A DNA stretch of 64,000 bases from Thozetella sp. PMI_491. Lineage: Eukaryota > Ascomycota > Sordariomycetes > Chaetosphaeriales > Chaetosphaeriaceae. Positions 49,152 to 60,915 of the stretch are shown here, piece by piece (position 1 is the first letter of the stretch; every line of letters starts with the position of its first letter). The stretch lies in the NCBI GenBank assembly GCA_021432635.1, contig MU270032.1, positions 248,001 to 312,000 of the forward strand. Reading direction: 5' to 3'. Below the pieces are notes generated by a model. It ran no database searches. It worked only from the letters and a program-made list of their open reading frames with translations, and was not told the origin of the DNA. A program made the position numbers and the translations under genes.

Positions 49152-49529
49152 ATGGTTGTTGGCCAGTTGAAAAATACTATCGACGGAAGGTATTGCCTCA
49201 ATAGGCATGGTGCTTCAGCCACCGCAGCTACCAGGCAAGGTAATTCTGCCATCATCGTTTTTACTTGCAACATGGGGGACGGGGCTGCTACGGTAAACGC
49301 AGACCAGATTACACATGGTCTAGAAAAAGTCACTGCCGCTTGTGGCCGTTATACGAGCGGATCCTACAACATCGGAGGCAACGTGATTGTGGGATATATG
49401 GTCAATAATAGACAGAATGTCTACGATTCTACACGTGCATCTACCTACTTCTCCTCTTTTCTTTTCTTAAGAGTTCTGTTACTGACCTCGGTGACGAATA
49501 TTTGGCAAAGGATTCCCACAGTTCGATAA
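49152..49529 (+). CDS. Possible small Cys-containing protein or its fragment
   Basis: The first ATG in the open frame at 49152 gives MVVGQLKNTIDGRYCLN, then blocks FTCNMGDGAATVN and ACGRYTSGSYNIGGNVIVGY. The Cys and Gly spacing looks like a small extracellular fungal protein rather than chance. There is no signal peptide in this frame, so a 5' exon may be missing or the gene may be decayed. The tail after about codon 90 looks like non-coding read-through. I do not recognise the family. Confidence is low. Confidence 0.35.
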   Translation: MVVGQLKNTIDGRYCLNRHGASATAATRQGNSAIIVFTCNMGDGAATVNADQITHGLEKVTAACGRYTSGSYNIGGNVIVGYMVNNRQNVYDSTRASTYFSSFLFLRVLLLTSVTNIWQRIPTVR

Positions 49530-49929
49530 GAGCAGTTTGTCTAGGGAACGGTAATCATGGATGGATCTGGTCAGGGGGTTTCTAGGAGCACATGGAGCAC
49601 ATGGCACCCCGTTGTCTTCCATTCACACTTGGATGTGATAGATTAGGTTAGATGAGGTCCTAATTTACAGCTATTTTGTATGATTTCTTGTATTTCTATC
49701 TTTATTTATGATGATGGATTTGGACATCCATCCTAGCAGGACAGCGATGATCTATCGAACACAGTCCACAACGGATATTGAGCGGCTCGGCAAGCCGACG
49801 AAGCATTGCTTCCCAAAGGTTGAGCAAACCATCAAAAACCGGATTCCGTGTCATTGTACGCGGAAATGGGTCGCTCGTCTTGGAACTAAAGATATCCTAA
49901 AGCATATAATTATGCAGTGAGTATCGCAT
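49530..49929. other. Short intergenic stretch
   Basis: Downstream of the small Cys-containing frame and past the 3' end of the P450 gene. Nothing was seen. Confidence 0.45.
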
Positions 49930-51887
49930 TTATCCCGCCTCTCTCTCCCTTGTCTTCCTTCTGATGCGGAAAGACAGCTTGGACTTAGGCGGCAACGACC
50001 CAAAAGGCGCATGTCCGAGGTCGGGCTCTTCCGCTGCCGGATTTGGTGCCGTAATCTCAACGTCAAACTTTGTAAACAGAACGGCATAAGTGACAAGAAT
50101 TTCGGCTTTGGCGAAGTGGCGACCAGGGCAGATACGATCCCCTCCCCCATAGGGGAGCCATAAACCGGCCAGACCGTCCATGGAAAAGCGTTTTTCTTGG
50201 GGTGCCGTAAACCCTTCAGTTGTACCGGGCTCTGGATCTACCAGAAACCTATCTGCATCGAATTCCTCCAGCGGCCTTTTCAGCTGTCTACCAGCGCTCA
50301 TCCATGCCTCGTGGTTGAGAGCCGAAGTGCGACTGTAAACCATCGTATAAGTGCCCTTAGGAATCGTGTATCCCCCAATGTCAACATCGTCGTACTCTGC
50401 AACTCGATTAAGAAAGATGGGAACGTATAGACGAAGAACCTCTGCATACGTAGACTGCACCAATGGCTGCGAGACCAGGGTCCGTTGATCGATGTGCCCA
50501 TCTTCCTGGCATGCGGATCGCTCAACCTCTTGCAGGAGTCGGGAATGCAGGCTCGGGTTTCGCAGTGCTTCGAAAACAAACCAGAAAGTGCACGGTAGAA
50601 CATTCGCATTTAATCTAAAAGCTGTCAGACAAACCGAGCAAACTCTCCGTAGGGCCGAAGGGGTTTACTTACGCAAATATCAAGCCCAGATCTTCACAAG
50701 CTCGCGCCTCTGCCGTCATTGGTTTCATTTGCAGGTACCGAAACTGCCTGGCCTTTACAAACTTGGTGCCTAGATGAGGGTCCCAATCTGGATCGGTAGG
50801 TGCGACCTGAGTGCAGTCGGAGTGTTGGTGGGCATAGGTATGCCATCTCTTGATGCCGGCCAGAAGGCGCTCACGTGCTTCGTATGCCTTGGGTATTAGC
50901 CAGCGAGGGAAAAAATGAAGGAAGTGCCGAGTGTAGGATTGAAAAAGCCAGAAATCTTCCACCAGTCTCGGGTTGAGCTCCAGGATCTTGGATCCCATGA
51001 TGGCTTCCGTAGACGATTGGGTCACGAGCTTTTGAAGAAACCAGTACAGGTCGTCCATGTCGGTCCATTCGTAGGAAATGTCCAATTTGTCTAGATTATT
51101 CTCCAAGACAGTTCTATAACGCTCGATCAAGCCGGAGAGGTGAGGGGCGGAGAGGAACTTCTGTGCGGTACGGGCTTGCAGAAAGTGGATTCGGTCTTCC
51201 TGGGCTGTCTTGCTCCCCTCGCGAGGCGTTGCTGCCATGCCAGAATCATCTGCAAGGTAGAAAGGTATCACCTCTTTCGGAAGCGCGAGGAGGAAACGAA
51301 GTGCAAACATGGTGCTGACTTTGGCCGACAGCCGTTTCGAGCTCTGTAGTACGGCTTGGATATGTTCAGGCTTGGAAAATATGCTGAAGCTGTGAACACC
51401 AGCCTTGATCATAACTGGCCTGTCTTTACCGTATCTCTCTCTGCAGCACGGTCAGTTTTGCTAACGGCCATAAGGCGTTGAGTACCTACACCAGTCCTGA
51501 GACGAATTCGCCAGGGCTGAGAAGCATCGAAATAGTATGGAAGATCCCTGGAATACAGTACGGCGCAACAGGGATGACGTTGGTGTTTGCAGCCCTCAGC
51601 TTTCGAAACTGCAATGTTGATGACATATAGGGAACAAACAGGAGCGATAACAGCACGATAGGTATCCAAACCGCCCGGTCCAATGATAAGAAAGATATAA
51701 AGGAAAATCGACAGGTCTCGCAGTCAAGGTCCGGCAGATACTGCTTAACCTGGTTGACAGTCGGGGACTTGTTCAGGGCAAGAGCCCGGTCCTGGAACCA
51801 CAGAAGCGCGGCCATGGAAGTGGAGTTGTTTGCCTCCATGAAGGTCGATAAGAGGCCATGTTGGCTCAAATCTGCAAGGGAAGTCAT
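49930..51887 (-). CDS. Cytochrome P450 (CYP7/8-like fungal type), 616 aa
   Basis: Exons 51887-51490, 51440-50673 and 50614-49930. The N-terminus is long, with a membrane anchor near residue 75 (AVWIPIVLLSLLFVPYM). Intron 2 removal gives LGLIFALNANVLPCTFWFVFEALRNPSL, an I-helix in which the usual acid-alcohol pair is replaced by NAN, as in the fungal cholesterol-7-alpha-hydroxylase-like group. The ExxR motif is YAEVLRLY, and the heme loop YGGGDRICPGRHFAKAE contains the Cys ligand. It is expected in the ER membrane as a monooxygenase or isomerase of a lipophilic substrate. It is the leftmost of three P450s in 13 kb. The 616 residues are longer than usual because of the N-terminal region; a later ATG could be used. 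Confidence 0.86.
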
Positions 51888-52619
51888 GTTATACTGATGG
51901 TTATGTTGAGCGTAGAACGGGTTGCGGCTCAAGAACGAGCTGTGAAGGGCCAGATACGAACGTTCGTATTGCCCAGGAGGCCGCGTGATGGATTGTCTCG
52001 GACAGAGCAGCACACCATGACCGCCTTCTGGAAATGACGCTGCTCGTTGCTGTGTATGGAGTTGCACGAATCCCGCCGGATAAATTACCTATAGCTTCAA
52101 CGAAGGCCAACAAACGTCTACCATGCAGGTCGAGGCCTGCCGTAAGGGCTTCGCGTGTCGGGTGGTTGCATATGAGACAGGTATTGCTAACCCCCCATAT
52201 TATAATCCTTCAGGGGGTCATAGTCTTCCGAAATGCCTTACTGGACAGGGCGCCTCGCGGGGGTGGCACAGTGGCAAACCTAGCACACCATGTTGCGTGG
52301 TTTAGGCAAGCTGCTGGCTATCGAAGGATCGCAGTGGAGAACGAGCGTAGCGACTAGCAACCAGACGCTAAGACCAGCGTTGCATCCTTAAGTCACCCTG
52401 GGGCGAGAGCCAACCGCAGCTGCTTCGAGAAGATGTGCTGAACGTTCTCACATGCAGGTGTGAGTGTCCATCATTGCGTAGCCCGTGTCGAGGCTGCGGC
52501 TGAGGAATTGGAGAGGTACCCATGACTAGCCGCAGATAAACGGGGCCGAGCGCCGCCCAACGTCGTCGTCGCAAGAGTGCAGACCTTCCATCTCAACTCC
52601 CTCATTATCCATATACGCC
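51888..52619. other. Divergent intergenic stretch upstream of P450
   Basis: Holds the P450 promoter. No gene seen. Confidence 0.4.
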
Positions 52620-52898
52620 ATGAACATGGACTCCCCCATGAGCATGGATTCGACCAGCCACCACTTTGTTTCGGAGCTCGTCGCCACGAAAGGCGCCCAG
52701 GTCGTCTACGTCTCTCTTCTCAGCACCTTCACCTTTCTGCTCTTTCTTACGCTCTGCAAGAAGATCCCCGGATGGGTTAGGGCCATCATTCTGGTGCAGC
52801 AGCTTCTGAAGCAATCTGAATCGAGTAGAATCCCCGTCCTTTCCCACCCTTTCAAGACCGGCACTGCAAACGCGAAGGCTGACTCGGATGTCCGGTAG
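52620..52898 (+). CDS. Small Met-rich single-pass membrane protein (hypothetical), 92 aa
   Basis: The ATG at 52620 opens MNMDSPMSMDSTSHHF, then one hydrophobic segment (VVYVSLLSTFTFLLFLTLC) and a basic tail. The Met/His-rich start recalls Ctr copper transporters, but only one membrane segment is visible and no MxxxM helix was found. It could be a real short gene or a chance frame. It is not recognised. Confidence 0.35.
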   Translation: MNMDSPMSMDSTSHHFVSELVATKGAQVVYVSLLSTFTFLLFLTLCKKIPGWVRAIILVQQLLKQSESSRIPVLSHPFKTGTANAKADSDVR

Positions 52899-53600
52899 TA
52901 TTCCCGAACGGGCACTAAGTGAATGGTAGATACCAAGGTTAGGATGGGGGGCGCCGACGGGGAAGCGGAAGCTAGGGCCGCTTAGAGGTCGGCGTTGGGT
53001 GGTTCCGAATGTGGGATCCCCCGCGAGGTCGGGCATGCCCAAGGGTGTGTAGTATTTTGCGAAATGTATGGGCTATGGTTGGCTTGGCATCTGCTCATTC
53101 TAGCTGACGCGTGCATTCGTGTGGTAGTACGAACCAGTCATCTTATCTCTGCTGCTCTGCCCACTCCCATGGGATGGATGGGGCCAAACGCAATTTACCC
53201 CCCAATGCAGCCTTGTGGCATAGATTTCTAGCGACACACCATTCCCTACGTACGGCAGTTGGTGTAATAATAATAGTATTCCTAGGCTCCCGCATCCCGC
53301 ACGGGTTGTCCGGCACCTACTGTACAGGGAGACAAGTCCATTTTAACGTAGAGATCGAGGTACTGGATGATGGGAGCGGAGCCACCCACTAACCGTGATG
53401 TCCTGCGCGGTATGTAATGGCCAACGGCTTACGAAGTAAGGAGGCACATGCATGTGGCGCTCTCCAAACCTGCACGCACCAGCACTGTCCACGATTGCAA
53501 AAATCTCTAAGCTCTTCTCGGAATCTTTCTTTCTCTCTTCTCTCCCTCGTCACCCGAGCGAGAAAGCCAACGCGCTGTCACCGACCTCGACACGCTCAAC
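52899..53600. other. Intergenic, promoter of the rhodopsin-domain gene
   Basis: No gene seen. A pyrimidine-rich CT stretch lies just upstream of the start (about 53515-53545), common in fungal promoters. Confidence 0.4.
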
Positions 53601-55158
53601 ATGAGCTCGTTTTTCTTCGATCCTGATACCACACCGGCGGCAGCCCCTCCGCCGGGGGTAATCCCCAACCTCATCGATCCGCCATCGATTGCGTATCAAC
53701 CCAGAGTAATAATATGTGTTTTCCTGCCAGTGATGGTCTTGGTCCTTGGCCTGCGCATCTTCACCCGTGTACGCACCGGGTTCAAATTCGGGGCAGATGA
53801 CTGTAAGAGGATTTTTTTTTTCCCTAACCCCACCTCCTTGTTGCAGATTTCGTGCTGTTGCTGACTAGAGACCAGACCTTTGTGGGTTAGCGGCGGTAAG
53901 TCCCCTGTTTTGCGCGGACGTTCGCGTACGATGTCCTCCTAATAGCAAGCGCAGGCAAGCGTCGCCGCATTCTGCGGCATTGAATTGTCGAGTAAGTCCA
54001 GCAAGAGGTTGATGAGGAGACGACTTTGCCATCGGTGCTAACCTCACAGTGCTGGATCGTCCTAATGGCATCCATTTATACGATGTTCCCGTCAGCCACA
54101 TCGGCGATTGGTACCAGAGAGTATGTCTGTATCCTCGCATTGCCGAGGATGCCCACGTTAACCCGCCCGCCAGATTGTCTTGATGTCGCTTGTCATGTAC
54201 TCCATCAGTGCTATCCTGGTAAAATCAGCACTTTTGGTCCTCTACCTTCGCATCTTCAAGCCTCTGTACACAGTCTGTGTCATCATCTGGACTGGCATAG
54301 CCGTGGTGACAGTCTTTTATCTAACCTGCATGACTCTCAACCTCGTGCAATGCGTTCCTCGGACTTCAGAGCCTAACGCGTGGCTGCTGTCGGCCCAATA
54401 TTGCGGAACGCCCACGCTACTCATCTCGTGCATTCAGGGCGTCTTCAGCGCCGTCACCGACTTCTTCGTGCTTTTGATTCCAGTGGTCCTGGTTTCCTCT
54501 CTCACGCTTCCCTGGAAGAAGAAGCTGGGCGTCTTCTGTATCTTCCTCACCGGGCTAGGGTACGTAACTTCTTGCAGCTTCCTGCTTTTCTCTAGGGTCT
54601 TCTGCTTATCTCCACCAGCGCCTGTGGCTGCTCTCTAGCGAGCTGCGTTTACCGGTTTCGCCAGAGGGTCTCGACAGACTTCACATACGACTCCATCCAA
54701 CCTGTCTCGTTTGGGTATGAAGCTAATCTCCCTGCGAAATGGTCCTGTTCACTGACATGGCCAGTGTTGTCGAGCTCACCGTGGGCGTCATCTGCAGCTG
54801 CCTACCCGTTATTTCTGTCCTCGTCAAGACGGCACTGGGTAACCCCGCGTTGCTCTCATTCTTGAAATACCTGCAAGATCGCGTCTATCCGCGAAGCGGC
54901 GGGACAGAAGACCGTCTTCAGTCTCATAAATCCCTGGAAGGACAACTTCCGGCAGTCCCGCAAGGGCGGCTGACGGGGCTAAGATCCTATATAAGAAGAG
55001 CCTACCGCACGGAGAGATCCACCCAAACGGATCTAGAGAATACCCAAATGTCGGCCGTTTCCGACCCCAACTCAGTGGACTACGATTACCACGCACAGCT
55101 GAAAAAGGGAATCTCTCCTAGTGCGGCATCTGATGGCGACAATTCCAGGCCGCGCTAA
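53601..55158 (+). CDS. Fungal rhodopsin-domain (PTH11/SAT4-like) integral membrane protein, 400 aa
   Basis: Seven exons: 53601-53802, 53876-53895, 53955-53991, 54050-54120, 54174-54559, 54622-54714 and 54765-55158. Splicing builds GFKFGADDYLCGLAA, then LDRPNGIHLYDVPVSHIGDWYQRIVLMSLVMYSISAIL, followed by KSALLVLYLRIF, DFFVLLIPVVLV and STDFTYDSIQPVSFG. These are the conserved blocks of the family, with about seven membrane helices. Some members (PTH11) act as non-canonical G-protein-coupled receptors; there is no CFEM domain here. Exon 2 is only 20 bases and exon 3 only 37, and the family motif is only restored if both are used. Role unknown; possibly sensing of an extracellular cue. Confidence 0.86.
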
Positions 55159-56171
55159 GGCGCTTACCGTTGTTTGTATCAAGGACTGGGAATGATCTAC
55201 GTGCGGGAACTGATGAACTGTAAACGCGTACGGGGCAGAGTAGCCAACGACATTGCATTGCAGAAGCTTAAACAGAGCGTATATCCTCAAAATTTCATAT
55301 AATTCTAGTATCATCAAAGATATTACTGACGATAGCGGCTCCGGGCCGGGTATAAAGCACAAGAAATACCTACTCCTTCTATCGACTCGATTATCCTTCA
55401 TCAAGGACCCCTTACCAATGTAACCTGATTTTCTAGGGTTAGAAATATCCAGCCTTCACGAGGGCCGCATTCTAACCCCCTCCCCCGCCCTTCTCCCCAT
55501 CGACTGTGCCAGCGGCTGTAGCGGGGGACCTTTCGCTCACCCTCATTGAAATGTGGAGCCGAAGTATTCGGGGTATGCTGGCAGGGGGCTGGTCTAGCTG
55601 CCTTGCGTACCGCTGTGGGTCGAACGAAGTGCCACGCTACGCGCCTCAGCCAAGCGAGTGGCCGAAGCCACCAATATTCCCCCATCACAATTTGTGGCGT
55701 TACGTGCTTACATCCTCTGGAACCGGTGTAACCCTTGTCCAGCCCCCAGTAAGATCAAGGTAGCATTTTCTTGCTCGCTAGGCTGGGCAAGGCGTATCAG
55801 GTTGGACGAACTCGCTATCGTCGAAGCGAATCATCGGGTGCATCGATCCTTCTGCTTCCCCTTCCCGTACCGCCGAAGGATCCGGCACATACAGTGGCAA
55901 GGTCACTGTACTTGTGCCTTTAAGCAGCCCCACTCTTCGGCCTAGAAGGAGAGGGGGTGGGGGTAGGGCTAACCTTAGGCAAGTGCCTTGGTTGCACTAT
56001 CACAGCCGCTTCGTATGCCACCATCATGGTCATGACTGAGACCGTCCTCGGAGGGCGGTCTATCCTGGCGACTCTCGAGACACATAGGCACTTCCAGCTC
56101 CAGCGATGAAAACAGCTTGACGGTCCGTTTTCTGGCTATGACACGCATCCTACGTTTCAAAGCCCGTCGAC
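55159..56171. other. Intergenic, no gene supported
   Basis: About 1 kb without a recognisable frame; the right end is the promoter of the second P450. Confidence 0.45.
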
Positions 56172-57803
56172 ATGCCCACAACGATTGCATTAGCTGCGAT
56201 TGGTATCGCCGCCCTGTACCTCCTCCTTCGCGTCCTGATCGTTCTCACGCATCATGCCCAAGAGCCGCAGGTGATTGATACCACCGTCCCTTTTCTCGGC
56301 CCCATGGTGGGAAGCTTGAGAAACAAAGCTGTTTATTACGCAAAGCTGCGGTATGTTCTTGTTTCCTGCCTTAGGAAGATGCTCCTAACCGAGCTCGCAA
56401 TGGTAGAGACAAGTATAGGCTTCCGATATACACGCTTCGCCTCCCGGGTATACGATCCTACATCATCAACGCGGTTGAATTGATTCCGGTGGTCCAGCGC
56501 CAATGGCGTATCATCGACAATACTCCCTTAGGTGCCGAAATGGGCCCCGTGGTATTGGGAATCACGGTGAAGGATAAAGACGTTCTGATAAGCGCCGCTT
56601 CCGAGTTCCCTAAGGTCATGCAGCCGCTGCTGGCGCCCGGGGCGGCTTTCAACTCCATCATTCGGAGCCTCGTCGATGTCTTAGCTACGAGGATGCAGAA
56701 GCTCCGCTCGCAGGAAGAACCGGTTCTTAGCCTTTACAGTTGGGCAGACTACGAGATGAGACTGGGTATTACAGACGCCTTATATGGACCCCAAAACCCG
56801 TTCCGCCAGCCTGCATTCGATGCAGCATGGAGGTGAGTTAGCAAGCACTTCTCATTGCAACAATACTGACAATGATACCAGACACTTTTCGTCGTACTTT
56901 TTGGTTCTTGCATTCGCTCCCTTCCCCCGAGTGGTGGCGCCGATGGTGGTCCAGGCTCGGGAGACCCTCGCGAACGGGTTTCTGGAATATCTACAACGTG
57001 ACGGACTCGCTACGGCGTCCGAGGTGATCAAGCAACTCAATGCCGTCTATGAACGACACGGCTTCGGGCTCGAAGACCTGGCTCGCATGGAACTAGGAAA
57101 TTCCATGGCGGGGCTGAGCAGTGCGCCAACAACGGCCTTCTGGTTGGTGTACCATATTTTTTCCAATCCGAAAGTGCTCGAAGACGTCCGACGCGAGGTA
57201 TCCGTGCTAGTAGACGAAACAGAAGAAGGAATTTGTTCTATCGACGCGGCCGCCATCAGCCGAGCTTGTCCTATCCTCCTCAGCGTTGTAAAAGAGGTCC
57301 TACGATACCGCGGCGTGCACGAGCCTGTGAGGGTGTGCGTCGAGGACCACATGCTAGACGATCGATATTTCCTGAAGAAGGGAAGTTTGGTCATGCTGCC
57401 GAATCTCGTGTATCACACGGACCCCAAAATCTGGGGCAATGACGCGGGCGTTTTTGACTATCGGCGGTTTTTGCGCGAGCCGAATCGGATACGTCCTAAC
57501 CCTGTCGCATTCCGCGGCTTCGGCGGCGGCCATGTGCTTTGCCCAGGTCGCCATCTGGCCAGTGCGGCACTCATGTCCTTCGCGGGTCTCTTGGCTATGC
57601 AATACGATATTATTCCAGTCGGGGGAAGTTGGGTGGAGCCTACCTGCAAAAGCACGCCCATGGTTGCGTCACTACAGATTCCAGATCAAGACATGCAGGT
57701 AAAGCTTCGGGCTCGGGATGATCGAAAATGGCGCGTGTCCTTCTCTAGTTATAACTCGGCTATGAAGATTTCGGCAGAAGACATGGAGAAGGACGAGAAA
57801 TGA
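56172..57803 (+). CDS. Cytochrome P450, second of three, 504 aa
   Basis: Exons 56172-56350, 56419-56832 and 56882-57803. The N-terminal anchor is IALAAIGIAALYLLLRVLIVL, and TVPFLGPMVGSL is a proline-rich hinge. The I-helix region reads MELGNSMAGLSSAPTTAFWLVYHIF, without the usual A-G-x-D-T. ExxR is VKEVLRYR, and the heme loop FGGGHVLCPGRHLAS holds the Cys. The type resembles the FGGGxxxCPGR group of fungal P450s (relatives of CYP7/8-like enzymes). It converges with the DHA2 pump (83 bases between stops). Function is inferred as oxidation of a secondary metabolite or xenobiotic. Confidence 0.88.
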
Positions 57804-57886
57804 GACGAACACAAACAGATAACTAGACGCATAATTATATTTTCTCGTCGACAGAATTCCAGTATTAGTCTTCTTCGTGCCAATTT

Positions 57887-60038
57887 TCATTCTTTATCTT
57901 CTGTCTCTTGTCTGCCACCGTCCACGCCAGTTACTTCCGGTTTAGGAATGCCAGTGTGGCTTTGGTCCTCTTGCGCGAGACGCCGCTCCGCCGCCACCTG
58001 TTTTATATTGAGCCACTCCATAAAGCAAGAGGGCGGCAGTGCCAGACAGACAGCAGCAAGCCCTAGCAAAAAGATGCGACGGACAGAGTCAGCATAGGCT
58101 TGACGAAGTGCTTGAAGAACTGCTGGCGTCGGAGCCAAGGAAACTAGCCCCGTGGCGCCAGCTCCAATGACTTGATCAGGAGAGACGACAGTGGTATACT
58201 CGGGAACCGCAGCTTGTAGTTCGGTGATGAACAGATTCTGGCCTATTACTATTCCAATCGCTCTAGGATAGGTTAGCCGGTTCCTTGCAGATACACCACG
58301 ATATTAGAAAGTAGGGATTAGAAGAGAGTTAATGAAGAGGAGAAATACCCGGCCATATGAAACGAAAATACGGCGATTGCTTTTTTTTCAGTCAGTCTGG
58401 GTATATTTGGCAATGGTGCAACAAAACTTGCCGTTGCCAGTAGCTACATCAGCTGGACTGCAACGAATATTAGTCAGGGCAGTACAGGACAGGAGTATCA
58501 CCAATAACTCACTCCAAAACTGCCTGTAGCGCTGTGTACGGAAGCTGCAATGCCATTCCCATACCGATGCCAATTACTACCAGATACGCAGCCCAGACCA
58601 CTGTGGAGGTTGAAAGGCCGATGGTGGTGAGAAGTCCAGCACCCACGGACGCAATGGCAACCCCTGCTATCATGTACGGAACCTAAAGGTGAAACGACGA
58701 GTCAACGGCTATATATACAGTAACTTGCTGTCACACTCACATAGTAGCCCCAGACGGAAACTATTGCTCCTGTGATTACCAGAGCAACAACCTGGGACGC
58801 CACGAGCGCGATGAATTGAACACCGCTCTGTACGGTGGAAACACCTTGTGCAGATTGAAAGAAGATCGGCAGGTAGTAGCCATACTATTTGCCACTTTAG
58901 TCAGATGGGAATGCTGTTTCTAAGAAAAACAGGATACTCACCACATTGAGGGACACGCCGAGACCAAATAGTGCTGCCGCACCCATGGAGATGGACCGCT
59001 TCCGGAGGATACGAAGAGGAATTATGGCGAGATCCTTTTGCCTCCAGATCCAATAACAAAAGCAGATAGCCAAGAGGAAAGCGCCAACAAAGAGGCCGAT
59101 TACTGTCGAACTATTCCAGGGGTAGGTGTGTCCGGCCCAGGTCAATGCCAACAAAAGACAGCAGATGGCAGCAATGAAAATTGCAGTTCCTACCCCATCT
59201 ATTTTTCGGAGATTACTGCGCACATTCGAGTTGGAATTGTTGTCCCCCGATGGTTTCGCAGCAGGGACAAAGAGGATGACAATGATAATAACGCACACGC
59301 CGGTTGGAACGTTTCTGTAAACGGTCAGCAACCTTGTTAGGTACTGTTCGAGTACTCCAACGCTCTCACATCCAAAAGCACCATCCTACATAGATTTTAG
59401 CGGCTGTTCTGTGGTCCTGGGAGCCAAACACCTACTCCAAGTTGCATACTCCGTCAGAAGGCCTCCGATGACCGGGCCAACGCATGTGCTGACAGCTAAG
59501 GAGCTGATGACAATGCCTTGAAACAATGGGACTCTGTCGATAGGAACAATATAAGAGATGATTGCTAATGCCCCCTGTAGCAGGCCAGCTGCGCCGAAGC
59601 CGAGTACTGCGCGGCCGAGGATGAGGACGGATGACACTGGCGCCGATGCACTGATCGCAGATCCTACTGTGACGGTGGTGTACTCATCAGACCATGTCGA
59701 AGACTGCCCAGCGCCTGATTACGTTGCTCACCTTCGAAAATGAATAGCGAGACTAGGTATACTAGTTTCGCATTTAGGTACTTATAGAGACTGCCGAAGA
59801 AAGGCTGGAATGCTGTCACGGTAAGCAGATAGGCCGAGCCATACCAGGCCACGTCGCCCAGTGAATTGAACTCGGTTGTGATGCGAGGTATGGCGACTCC
59901 GATGATGTTGATGTCCAGCCCGAATAGGAAGATTCCAAGACACAGGCTGCCGGTGACGATAGCAAGTGGCCATGAGCTAAGATATCCGCCTTGCCGGGGA
60001 GTAGGGGCAGGAGCAAGTTCTTGGTTGTCCACGGCCAT
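57887..60038 (-). CDS. MFS transporter, DHA2 (14-TM drug/metabolite exporter), 557 aa
   Basis: Nine exons: 60038-59732, 59666-59436, 59385-59370, 59314-58942, 58884-58741, 58682-58513, 58457-58432, 58379-58349 and 58262-57887. It begins IFLFGLDINIIGVAIPRITTEF (TM1, DHA2 pattern), then WYGSAYLLTVTAFQPFFGSLY, GRAVLGFGAAGLLQGALAI, GPVIGG and FWINVPTG, and ends in a basic cytosolic tail. Micro-exons of 16, 26 and 31 bases must be included to restore family motifs such as TGNAIAVFSF. The intron 58431-58380 has a GC donor (GCAAGT) and an AG acceptor. Such pumps export fungal metabolites and toxins. It lies among three P450 genes, so export of their product is plausible. Confidence 0.86.
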
Positions 60039-60915
60039 CTCTCTGTAAACCAACAAGCGCAAAGCTCCCAATGTGCCTATACACTAGCGAAGAAGAGGAA
60101 CGACAGGGGCGCTAAGGAGTAGGATGGGCCGAAGGGACCTCTTAGAACGACGGAGTAAACAAAGTAGGTAAGCCCCTACGATGCCCCGCCCCCCTTGGGG
60201 GAATGGATCGAGCCACAAAATGCAGTTCCTGTAAAAAGGACCTCGAACAATGTTCCGGGAGGGGGCTGCAGAGGTGGATCTGTGCAAGTGGAACCAAATG
60301 TCCTTCTACATGCCAGTATTCAGGAATAGCTAGCCACGATTGCAAAGGTTCTGTGCATGGTGTGTGGGACCACAATAAATGCCGGAAATGAAACGCACCG
60401 CCCATGCGCCAGCTAACTGGCCCGCTTGCTCGCTGCCAATGTAGACCAGCCCTTTGTGTTCCACGGGGCTGAGGTAGCAGCATATGCACGCTTGAGCAAA
60501 CTAGACGGTTCGTCGCCCCCGCCAAGAGGAGGGTCAGAGCGAGGCTGTTAGGGATCTGCGGGAAGTGTGTCTATAGATCGTTCGGTTTTAGCCTATAGGG
60601 TCTACGCGGGGATGATCCCCAGGCAGCAGTATACATTGTGCCATAGTTGCATAGCAAAGAAAAGGCCGTCTTATCATCATAGGGCAGCAGTGCACATTGT
60701 GTGATAGCAATGACAATGCTGTCTAAAACTATCATCGTACACACAAATCCTACTCGTGCGACCCAAAATGCCGTGCCCCCTCGGCCCCCGGAACCAGGCC
60801 CTTCCGTCTGGATTTACCGCTCTATCATCGCCACCTTCATCATCATTCCGTCCACTGGCTTTGCAGTAACTTGTCTCGTCTTTGTACAAGCGAGTTAGTC
60901 TGGAATCCTCGAAGC
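60039..60915. other. Intergenic, promoter of the DHA2 gene
   Basis: No gene is supported; the 3' end of the third P450 lies at its right edge. Confidence 0.45.
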
